Origin: an uncultured Syntrophobacterales bacterium
GTDB taxonomy: Bacteria > Desulfobacterota > Syntrophia > Syntrophales > UBA5619
Assembly (NCBI GenBank): GCA_903903205.1
Contig: CAIUXU010000198.1
Location: forward strand, 1 to 6,906
Reading direction: 5' to 3'
DNA length: 6,906 nucleotides
Numbering within the stretch: position 1 is the first letter of the stretch; each line of letters opens with the position of its first letter. The notes below the pieces were generated by a model that had not been told where the DNA came from, made no database searches, and was given only the letters and a program-made list of their open reading frames with translations. Positions 1 through 5,732 of the stretch are shown here, in pieces. A program made the translations under genes and the position numbers.

Positions 1-1
1 C

Positions 2-862
2 GGGGTCCCCCTCTTCGAACCCTTCGGCGTTAACATTGAAGGCCATCGCACACTGATCCGGGGATTGCGGACCAAGTCAATCGGCGTAGGCGGCGACAGC
101 GTCGTTCGCGTTCGGGATGGGAAAATCTCCATCGGACCGGAACGCGAAGGCCCCGCTGCAGCTTGCGGAGGGTCGTTCCCGACGCCGACGGATGCGATGA
201 TTGTTCTCGGAATGACCGTCATCGGCGATGCGGAAAAGGCTGCCGCTGCCCTCGCCCCCCTCGCCGCCGCACTGAGTTGCACGGTCGTCGAAGCGGCCCG
301 GACCATCGTTGAAGATACTTGCCGGAACATCGCCGGACATGTCCGTGCTGTTCTCAATGAGATCAACAACCAGCCGGTCTATACCATCCATGAAATCCTT
401 GAGGGCAAGAAGCTGAATCCCCGGACGCTCTATGTCGTTGGTGGACCCGCAGGCCCGCTCGCGCCAGAGCTGGGCAGGTTGCTTGACTGTGAAGTGCATA
501 TCCCCATTCATGCGGAGGTGGCCAATGCCATCGGGGCAGCCTTGGCCCGGACGACGGCGGAGATGACCCTGCTTGCAGACACCGAGCAGCGGACACTGAC
601 CATCGCGGAAGAGGGTTTCCAGACCCCTATTCCACGCGATTTCACAATGGATGACGCCGTCCGCATCGGCAGGGAAAAGCTCCGTGAGAAGATCCTTGGC
701 ATGGGCGCAGCCGAAAGGGAACCGGAGATCGAAGTGGTTGAGGCCCAGGAATTCAACATGGTCCGCGAGTACCACACCTCCGGGAAAAACATCAGGGTGA
801 AAGTTCAAGTCAAGCCGGGCTGTATCGCCGACCTTAAACGGGGGGAAACCTTATGCCGATAA
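2..862 (+). CDS. Hydantoinase/oxoprolinase family protein, C-terminal part (5' end outside window)
   Basis: The reading frame is open from the first complete codon (base 2), so the gene starts upstream; 286 residues and a TAA stop are visible. A TTG at base 65 is internal, because the preceding in-frame residues (PFGVNIEGHRTLIRG) continue the family pattern. Seen in order, numbered from base 2: SIGVGGDS at 26-33, which fits the glycine-rich SIGAGGGS-type motif of HyuA proteins; PTPTDAMIVLG at 60-70, the typical T-x-TDA-x-xxLG motif; an ATP-site-like YVVGGPAG at 144-151; and P-IHAEVANAIGAAL at 168-181, the conserved C-terminal HyuA signature. The family uses ATP to open cyclic amides (hydantoins, 5-oxoproline) or, in acetone carboxylases, to activate substrate; members are cytoplasmic. 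Which substrate is used here cannot be told. No HyuB gene follows. Instead the stop overlaps the start of a histone-deacetylase-like gene by 10 bp, so the two probably form one operon. Odd point: GGDS rather than the more usual GGGS. Confidence 0.9.
   Translation, partial: GVPLFEPFGVNIEGHRTLIRGLRTKSIGVGGDSVVRVRDGKISIGPEREGPAAACGGSFPTPTDAMIVLGMTVIGDAEKAAAALAPLAAALSCTVVEAARTIVEDTCRNIAGHVRAVLNEINNQPVYTIHEILEGKKLNPRTLYVVGGPAGPLAPELGRLLDCEVHIPIHAEVANAIGAALARTTAEMTLLADTEQRTLTIAEEGFQTPIPRDFTMDDAVRIGREKLREKILGMGAAEREPEIEVVEAQEFNMVREYHTSGKNIRVKVQVKPGCIADLKRGETLCR
840..852 (+). promoter_or_regulatory. Ribosome binding site for the HDAC-like gene, inside the hydantoinase gene
   Basis: A purine run GGGGGGA at 840-846 lies six bases before the ATG at 853, within the last codons of the upstream gene. 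It supports this start and fits translational coupling, since ribosomes terminating at 860-862 end a few bases past the new start codon. Confidence 0.65.
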
Positions 863-2166
863 GAGCGAAAAAACGAACGGGTCTGATTTTTTTCCCCGCC
901 TTCGACTGGGCCATCTCACCCAGCCACCCCGAACGGGAGGAGCGCCTCCTCTATACCCAGGATCAGGTCATCGAGGAAGGCCTCCTCGATTTTGATAACA
1001 TCCTTGAATACAAACCGGGGATCGCGACGGCAGAGGATATAAACCGGGCGCACATCTGCGTCCCCGATGTAATGGACGTCGTCACGGAATCGCACCTGGT
1101 CTCGGCGGGCGGCGCCATTACCGCAGCGCAGAAGGTCCTCTCCGGCGAAGTCGACAACGCCTTTGCGCTGGTCCGGCCTCCGGGCCATCACGCCATGCTG
1201 GTCGTCCATGGCGCCCGCGGCTTCTGCAACGTCAATATCGAAGCGATCATGATCGAATACATCCGCCGTCATTATGGCCCGAAGCGGATCGCCATCGTGG
1301 ATACCGACTGCCACCACGGCGACGGGACCCAGGACATCTACTGGAACGACCCGGACACCCTCTGCATCTCCATCCACCAGGACGGACGGACGCTCTACCC
1401 GGGATCCGGCTTCCGCGACGAGCTCGGCGGGCCAAACGCGCTCGGATCGACCATCAACATCCCGCTCCCCCCGCACACCTCGGATGAGGGGTTCCTGATG
1501 GTTCTCGACCGCGCGATCCTGCCCATCCTGGACGAATTCAAGCCGGACCTGATCATCAACTCCGCCGGTCAGGACAACCACTACACCGATCCGATTACAA
1601 ACATGCGCATCTCCGCCCAGGGGTACGCCCTCCTCAACGAAAGGCTCGCCCCGGACATCTGTGTACTGGAGGGGGGCTATTCCATCGAAAAGGCGCTGCC
1701 ATACGTCAATCTCGGCATCATCCTGGCGATGGCCGGGCTCGATTACAGCCACGTCCGCGAACCGGATTACGACCCTCGCGCCCTTCGCCAGTCATCCGAC
1801 ATTACGACAGCCATCGAAGAGGAAGTGAATGCGGTGATGGGCCTCTGGAGGGACCGGCAGGGGATGAAAAAAAGACTCATCGGCACGAACCGTTATATGA
1901 AACGAAAAAAATCGATCTATTATGACACAGACAACATCAGCGAGCGACAAGAGGAAACGGTCCGTGTCTGCAATGACTGTGGCGGGCTCGTCATGATTGA
2001 GTCGGTCGCCGATACCGGAAACAGCGTCTTCGCCGTCATCCTGCCCGGAAGGTGCTGTCCGGAATGCCGGAACAACGGAGAGATGTTTTTCGAGAGGACC
2101 AACAGGGGGAAACACTGCCGGGTCTATTTTCAGGACCGTGAACGTGGCATCTGTCTCATCAAATGA
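853..2166 (+). CDS. Histone deacetylase family (class II HDAC/AcuC/acetylpolyamine amidohydrolase-like) hydrolase with a cysteine-rich tail
   Basis: This is a 437-residue zinc-dependent deacetylase-fold protein. Visible family motifs are RPPGHHA at 108-114 (H112/H113 general base pair), VDTDCHHGDG at 149-158 (by analogy with HDAC8, D152 and H154 are Zn ligands), SIHQDGR-LYPGSG at 173-186, NSAGQDNHYTDP at 236-247 (D241 third Zn ligand) and LEGGY at 272-276 (Y276 transition-state tyrosine). All catalytic positions are present, so an active enzyme is expected. Such bacterial proteins remove acyl groups from lysine, acetylated polyamines or other N-acyl compounds; the substrate here is unknown. 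After residue 310 comes a charged linker, then a tail (371-437) with CNDC at 373-376 and CCPEC at 401-405, a likely treble-clef or ribbon zinc site, plus C422 and C434. The typical fold ends near 310-340, so the tail is an addition. No signal peptide is seen; it is probably cytoplasmic. It overlaps the hydantoinase stop by 10 bp. Q240, where SAGFD is common, is a small departure. Confidence 0.92.
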   Translation: MPIRAKKRTGLIFFPAFDWAISPSHPEREERLLYTQDQVIEEGLLDFDNILEYKPGIATAEDINRAHICVPDVMDVVTESHLVSAGGAITAAQKVLSGEVDNAFALVRPPGHHAMLVVHGARGFCNVNIEAIMIEYIRRHYGPKRIAIVDTDCHHGDGTQDIYWNDPDTLCISIHQDGRTLYPGSGFRDELGGPNALGSTINIPLPPHTSDEGFLMVLDRAILPILDEFKPDLIINSAGQDNHYTDPITNMRISAQGYALLNERLAPDICVLEGGYSIEKALPYVNLGIILAMAGLDYSHVREPDYDPRALRQSSDITTAIEEEVNAVMGLWRDRQGMKKRLIGTNRYMKRKKSIYYDTDNISERQEETVRVCNDCGGLVMIESVADTGNSVFAVILPGRCCPECRNNGEMFFERTNRGKHCRVYFQDRERGICLIK

Positions 2167-2272
2167 CGGCGCCCTCTCTCAAGTCAGAAAGAGATAGGTA
2201 ATACCCCAGCAGCTGACGTTTTGACGATAGCCTATTAGTGCAAACAAACAACAAGTTACTCCCTGATAAACC

Positions 2273-2284
2273 GCCCCACGGGGC
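2273..2284 (-). terminator. Possible weak terminator of the EamA transporter gene
   Basis: A short GC-only inverted repeat (GCCC, four-base loop, GGGC) lies 8 bp beyond the transporter stop codon and is followed on the minus strand by GGTTTATC. The stem is short and the U-tract poor, so intrinsic termination is doubtful. It is the only candidate in the 126-bp convergent gap 2167-2292, where I see nothing else convincing, including no strong terminator for the HDAC-like gene. Confidence 0.25.
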
Positions 2285-2292
2285 TTGAGTCG

Positions 2293-3216
2293 CTATTTAT
2301 TCAAATACGCTGTCATCGGCTTGGCCGGCAACAGAACCGTGGCCAGAGAAGTCACTATCAGGACAAGCGCCGCATAGTCCTGCCAACGGGGTGTCTCCCC
2401 CAGCAACAGCATCCCGCTGAACACGCCGACCACCGGGGACATCATAATCGATAGGCTGGAGACGCCGACCGGCGCGATGAGTACGATCCTCGTCCAAGCC
2501 CAGTAGCAGAAAATGAATACCACTGAAGAAATATAGAATACCCCAAGCATCGGCCAAAGAGACAGAGCAAACGGATTGAAAGTCCCGCTCTCGAAGGTGA
2601 TTGCAAAAAGCATGATCGGGGGCACGCTGATCAGCAACTGCCATGCAGTGTAGGTCGTAGCGGGCAGGGTGACGGGCCAGCGCTTCATCATGATAGTACC
2701 GATGGCCCAGCTTACCGCAGCGCCGACCATAAGTATCGCGCCGATCGGCGAGCGCCCCACAGCCTGAATCTCTTCCCCGAGAAGAAGCAGCAAACCTGCG
2801 CCCCCCAGCGCACAACCGAGTGCCCGTCGCTTGGTAAAGGGTTCTTTCAGAAGCCAGGTCGCAATGATAACGCTCCAGATTGGCATGGTATAAGCGAGAA
2901 TGGCTGCCCTGCCCGACGCCATCATCTGGATGCCATAGACGGAAAATAAGTTCCATCCCAACGTGCCGATAAGCGAAATGGCTATCGTTCGCAGCCATTG
3001 CCCCTTCGGAATACGTATTGGCAGGCCGCTAATGCCGGCAATCGTGAAAAGACCAACGACTCCGAAGGAAAGGCAAAGGGTCCGAGAGTGCATCGGCGCC
3101 ATCTCAGACAGCACCACCTTCGTGATTGGCCAGTTGAGTCCCCAGCCAAGCGTCAGGCCTGCAAGCAGCCAAATAAGGTGCCGTGGAAATGTATGTAGCG
3201 GCGTATCTTTTTTCAT
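2293..3216 (-). CDS. EamA/DMT-superfamily transporter (10 membrane helices)
   Basis: From the ATG at 3216 this is a 307-residue, strongly hydrophobic protein with about ten predicted membrane helices and the internal duplication of EamA (RhaT/YdcZ-type) drug/metabolite transporters. Numbered from the alternative GTG at 3231 (312 residues), the first repeat covers about 20-150, including GWGLNWPITKVV at 29-40 in helix 1 and the typical ASGRAAILAYTMPIW-L..E region at 105-130. The second repeat covers about 162-302 and ends in SSLSIMMSPVVGVFSGMLLLGE at 258-279, the hallmark helix-9 motif. Members usually export amino acids, nucleosides or drugs across the inner membrane; the substrate cannot be inferred. 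The ATG at 3216 is preferred because the GTG at 3231 has no Shine-Dalgarno, although the AGAG before the ATG is also weak and close. It ends tail to tail with the HDAC-like gene, so it is probably a single-gene transcript. I could not identify a confident promoter in 3217-3349. Confidence 0.92.
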   Translation of the reverse strand: MKKDTPLHTFPRHLIWLLAGLTLGWGLNWPITKVVLSEMAPMHSRTLCLSFGVVGLFTIAGISGLPIRIPKGQWLRTIAISLIGTLGWNLFSVYGIQMMASGRAAILAYTMPIWSVIIATWLLKEPFTKRRALGCALGGAGLLLLLGEEIQAVGRSPIGAILMVGAAVSWAIGTIMMKRWPVTLPATTYTAWQLLISVPPIMLFAITFESGTFNPFALSLWPMLGVFYISSVVFIFCYWAWTRIVLIAPVGVSSLSIMMSPVVGVFSGMLLLGETPRWQDYAALVLIVTSLATVLLPAKPMTAYLNK

Positions 3217-3349
3217 TCGCTCTGTAACCACAAAGAAGTATGGGGTATGAACCCTGTCCGAGGAGCAGATATCTATGGATCACCTGCCAGAGGAAAATGA
3301 CCTGAAAATTTCCAAAATGGTAAAGGAGTGGTAAATATCACCAGTAAAT

Positions 3350-3390
3350 AAAAAAGGGGTTACGGCTTTTTCTCCGTAACCCCTTTTTTT
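3350..3390 (-). terminator. Strong Rho-independent terminator of the tRNA operon (bidirectional)
   Basis: A perfect 16-bp inverted repeat (3350-3365 with 3374-3389) has an 8-base loop. Its core GGGGTTACGG/CCGTAACCCC is flanked by A-runs on one side and T-runs on the other, so it gives a stem followed by a U-tract on either strand. On the minus strand it lies 5 bp past the CCA end of tRNA-Lys and closes the tRNA operon. On the plus strand it could stop any transcript coming from 3217-3349. Confidence 0.9.
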
Positions 3391-3394
3391 GATT

Positions 3395-3470
3395 TGGTGA
3401 GCCCTGTCGGGGTCGAACCGACAACCTACTGATTAAGAGTCAGTTGCTCTACCAGCTGAGCTAAGGGCCC
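3395..3470 (-). tRNA. tRNA-Lys(CTT)
   Basis: A 76-nt cloverleaf with encoded CCA (3395-3397) and discriminator A. Acceptor strands GGGCCCT/AGGGCTC pair with one G-U at 2-71. The D-arm reads TAGCTCAGCTGGTAGAG, the anticodon loop CTCTTAA gives anticodon CUU (bases 3435-3437 on the plus strand), and the T-arm GTCGG-TTCGACC-CCGAC pairs perfectly. It is the last gene of the operon, 30 bp after tRNA-Arg(TCG). It reads AAG; a UUU-anticodon lysine tRNA must be encoded elsewhere for AAA. Confidence 0.96.
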
Positions 3471-3500
3471 AAATTGGGTCGTTATTACCTAAAACAAATC

Positions 3501-3577
3501 TGGTGCGCCCGGTAGGATTCGAACCTACGACCAACAGATTCGAAGTCTGCGACTCTATCCAGCTGAGCTACGGGCGC
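3501..3577 (-). tRNA. tRNA-Arg(TCG)
   Basis: A 77-nt cloverleaf with encoded CCA (3501-3503). Acceptor GCGCCCG pairs fully with CGGGCGC. The anticodon loop CTTCGAA gives UCG (3541-3543), reading CGA and probably CGG by wobble. The T-arm GTAGG-TTCGAAT-CCTAC is perfect. The first 25 bases match the Arg(TCT) gene of this cluster except for one base in the acceptor stem, which is compensated on the 3' side. The two arginine tRNAs are therefore likely to be related copies. Confidence 0.96.
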
Positions 3578-3611
3578 TTGTTCCATTTCCTGTCGCGGCC
3601 GGATGCAATAA

Positions 3612-3689
3612 TGGGGTGAGTGAAGGGATTTGAACCCTCGGCCTCCGGGGCCACAACCCGGCACTCTAACCAACTGAGCTACACCCACC
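3612..3689 (-). tRNA. tRNA-His(GTG)
   Basis: A 78-nt cloverleaf counting the extra 5' G and the encoded CCA (3612-3614). Acceptor GTGGGTG pairs with CACTCAC, with one G-U. The anticodon loop TTGTGGC gives GUG (3652-3654). The base before the acceptor stem is G (complement of 3689) and the discriminator is C (complement of 3615), the G-1:C73 pair that bacterial histidyl-tRNA synthetase requires. This confirms the identity independently of the anticodon. Confidence 0.96.
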
Positions 3690-3698
3690 ATCCATGCC

Positions 3699-3775
<77 letters not shown>

Positions 3776-3821
3776 TTGTCCTCGGGACGCACTGCGTTCA
3801 GTCTCTCTTAAAAGCAGGTGG

Positions 3822-3850
3822 CATATAATCCGTTTGCCTTCCTTTGTCAA
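3822..3850 (-). promoter_or_regulatory. Sigma-70 promoter of the tRNA operon
   Basis: Read on the minus strand, a perfect -35 TTGACA (3845-3850) is followed by a 17-bp spacer and a -10 TATATG (3822-3827), about 46 bp before the first tRNA. An A-rich stretch (AATAAAAAAG, near 3865-3875) just upstream of the -35 could act as an UP element. The bases after the -10 (CCACCTG) are GC-rich, as in stringently controlled stable-RNA promoters; that control is inferred. Confidence 0.75.
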
Positions 3851-3881
3851 GCGATGAATTCAGACTTTTTTATTGCTCCGT

Positions 3882-5549
3882 TCAACGGACAAATCCTGCA
3901 ATCCCGTCGAATCGATATCCCTTCTTGGTAATCCCCTCTCCGCTCTGGTCCGTCGTGTAAAAATGGCCGTTCGTTGTCGGGTTAAACCAGCGGTATAGCT
4001 CCTTTGCGCCGGTCAGCCGCGAAGTTCCGATGTTCCCGATTGAACCCTCGAAAAGATATCCCGGAAGCGGCTTCCCGCCCTTCGGATCGTATGAGTAATA
4101 GTGATCTCCTTTCAATGGGTTGAACCAGCGGAAGAAATCAGTCGTGCCCGGCGTCCCTGGGGCAAAAAGACGGAAAGCAATCCCGGTGTACCGGTATCCC
4201 TTCACCTGAATCCTGGCGGCCTCGACTTGCGGGTTTGAAGTGTAGAAATAATCGTAACCGGCGAGATAACGGTGGACATCCAGATACTTGGGCTGCGTCT
4301 CCATCGCTACATCAAGAAACATCTGTATGTCCGCCTCACCGCCATTGGAGATAAATAAGATGTGTTCCCCGTAAATACCGGGCATAAGATGACGCGTGTT
4401 GAGGGCGACATTGATATAATCGGTTTCCCTGTTGGTCACTCCACTATCCGGGAAAGCGGTGACCCACCCGCGAGGCCCCCTCTGGATCGGCTTGCCGAAG
4501 AGATGTACTCCTTCCAGCGTCACTTTTCCACCCCCGTTGACGATAGTGAGCAGATGAGGGCCGTCGGCCAAGGCTTCTGCGATGAGGGCCTCCGCCCGCT
4601 CCCGACGATCCGATGAACCATCTATGATATCAACAAATTGCTCGTCGATGAAGACGGTGAACGGTCCGCTGTCCGGTGATTTCCAAAAGTAGAGACGGAT
4701 GCCGGTCCCGGTGAACCGGTAACGCAGCGTATTCTGTTCACTCTGCCCTGAGGGATAGCCGCCCTCTTCCGTCCATGTTCCGGAAAGTTCCAAACCATCA
4801 CGAATTTGTCCGGCTAATGTAGACGCGCCTGCGACGGCAGTCTCGTGACGAAACGAGACGTAGCGCCCCACCGGCGGCGGCGCCATTGCAGGCATCCCTT
4901 TTGTTCCCGCAACACCCACCTTCCATTTCAATGACTCCCGTCCCCGGTTCTTTACAAGGATACGCTTCGTAATCGATTCCCCGGCACGGACTGTCCCAAA
5001 ATCGATCCGGATGGGCTCAGCATCCAGGCGGGGAGCGGATGGCAGTTCCGCAAGGCGTGCATGGAAGACAACTGTCTGAGAACCGTCGGGGGAAGCAATG
5101 CGTATTGCTTCTCGCAGATCCCCTGCGGGAACATCACGTCGAAAGGCCGCGGTCTGCCCTGCTGCTTCCAAACGAAGGATCATTGAACAGCTTCGATTCT
5201 TCCCCTGACCAACTTCTTTGGCATAAATGAGATGGACCCTAAATATTTCAGGATCCTCTCCGACGGTTGCAGGGAGATTCTGATTCCCTGTCGGGGTCCA
5301 CCCTTCCGGTCCAGTGACGGTTACACTCTGTTTTCCCGAACCCGCATTCTTCACATAAAAGATTGCTTTCGCGTCATCTCCCGGACTCAGGACCCCAAGC
5401 TCAATCTCACCCGGAGTGATGATCATGGCCGGACGAAGGGAATCCCGACCATTACCGGACGGCGTCATTCCCGCAGCGCCCTGCGCGAGGGCAGCTGTCG
5501 AGAGCCCTACCCAGATAAGCAGCAGCGCGGTTAATAAGCGTATTGCCAT
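3882..5549 (-). CDS. Secreted multidomain protein: Ig-like (BACON/HYDIN-type) modules with C-terminal DUF5648-like repeats
   Basis: From the ATG at 5549 the product is 555 residues, with a clear signal peptide (MAIRLLTALLLIWVGLSTAALAQ, probable cleavage after A-L-A or A-Q near 22-23). GGAG five bases upstream supports this start; the frame stays open to a TTG at 5705, but without a ribosome site. Domains seen: an Ig-like strand set at 42-130 (ITPGEIELGVLSPGD...YVKNAG); a second, IDFGTVRAGE...VKNRGRESLKWKV at 182-212; a beta-rich region at 226-352 (RYRFTGTGIRLYFWKSPDSG..TVFID) resembling carbohydrate-binding sandwiches; then GWVTAFPDSGVT...PGIYGEHILFISNGG at 361-404, which reads like the second half of a BACON-type Ig domain. 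The C-terminus has three aromatic repeats, at about 426-462, 472-507 and 518-554 (LYRWFNPTTNGHFYTTD...GYRFDGIAGFV), of DUF5648 type. No catalytic motif or membrane anchor is visible. It is probably periplasmic or extracellular, perhaps glycan-binding; function is unknown. It is divergent from dprA. No intrinsic terminator follows, so transcripts may run into the tRNA operon. Confidence 0.85.
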   Translation of the reverse strand: MAIRLLTALLLIWVGLSTAALAQGAAGMTPSGNGRDSLRPAMIITPGEIELGVLSPGDDAKAIFYVKNAGSGKQSVTVTGPEGWTPTGNQNLPATVGEDPEIFRVHLIYAKEVGQGKNRSCSMILRLEAAGQTAAFRRDVPAGDLREAIRIASPDGSQTVVFHARLAELPSAPRLDAEPIRIDFGTVRAGESITKRILVKNRGRESLKWKVGVAGTKGMPAMAPPPVGRYVSFRHETAVAGASTLAGQIRDGLELSGTWTEEGGYPSGQSEQNTLRYRFTGTGIRLYFWKSPDSGPFTVFIDEQFVDIIDGSSDRRERAEALIAEALADGPHLLTIVNGGGKVTLEGVHLFGKPIQRGPRGWVTAFPDSGVTNRETDYINVALNTRHLMPGIYGEHILFISNGGEADIQMFLDVAMETQPKYLDVHRYLAGYDYFYTSNPQVEAARIQVKGYRYTGIAFRLFAPGTPGTTDFFRWFNPLKGDHYYSYDPKGGKPLPGYLFEGSIGNIGTSRLTGAKELYRWFNPTTNGHFYTTDQSGEGITKKGYRFDGIAGFVR

Positions 5550-5628
5550 AAAGACTCCATAACCTGTCATGTGTCGATATCTAATCGAAAAACCCGAAGA
5601 ACGCAACGCTTTTCCGCCATGAAATAGC

Positions 5629-5656
5629 TTGACACCCCGCAGAACTTCGATATATC
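5629..5656 (+). promoter_or_regulatory. Probable sigma-70 promoter of dprA
   Basis: A perfect -35 TTGACA at 5629-5634 and, after 16 bp, a -10-like TATATC at 5651-5656 point toward dprA, giving a start near 5663 and a leader of about 70 bases. The -10 matches the consensus at four of six positions. The -10 lies within the left arm of an inverted repeat (5648-5657). Confidence 0.5.
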
Positions 5657-5692
5657 TTTCGGCGCCGTTTCGCCCTTTCTTTAGATATATCG
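5648..5692. repeat. Inverted repeat CGATATATCT / AGATATATCG in the divergent intergenic region
   Basis: Two perfect 10-bp inverted arms (5648-5657 and 5683-5692) are separated by 25 bp. Each contains the palindrome GATATATC. The left arm overlaps the probable dprA -10. A related CGATATCTAATCG lies at 5575-5587, closer to the secreted-protein gene. This could be a paired operator or simply AT-rich promoter sequence; the function is inferred only from position. Confidence 0.4.
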
Positions 5693-5732
5693 GCTGTGAT
5701 TTCAAATTGTAAGAAGCGAATGGGATGAAGAG

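Noticed and set aside
77..808. Long open frames antisense to the hydantoinase, HDAC-like and dprA genes (for example also 916-1752 and 5826-6536, minus strand)
   Set aside because: They lie opposite well-recognised genes, show no family motifs and are typical shadow frames of GC-rich coding DNA.
65..862. A separate 265-residue gene starting at the TTG at base 65
   Set aside because: The same frame is open to the window edge, and the residues before base 65 continue the hydantoinase family pattern, so the gene is simply cut by the window.
2167..2292. A small gene or RNA in the convergent gap
   Set aside because: Only a weak GC hairpin and an imperfect TCTCT/AGAGA pairing are present, with no ribosome site plus frame and no promoter pair.
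3877..3889. Inverted repeat TCCGT-TCA-ACGGA overlapping the stop of the secreted-protein gene, as its terminator
   Set aside because: The stem is five base pairs, and on the minus strand it is followed by an A-rich rather than T-rich tract, so it does not fit an intrinsic terminator.
5550..5705. N-terminal extension of the secreted protein to the TTG at 5705 or the ATG at 5570
   Set aside because: Neither has a ribosome site, and both would put 17-52 polar or basic residues before a clean signal peptide; the ATG at 5549 has GGAG at proper spacing.
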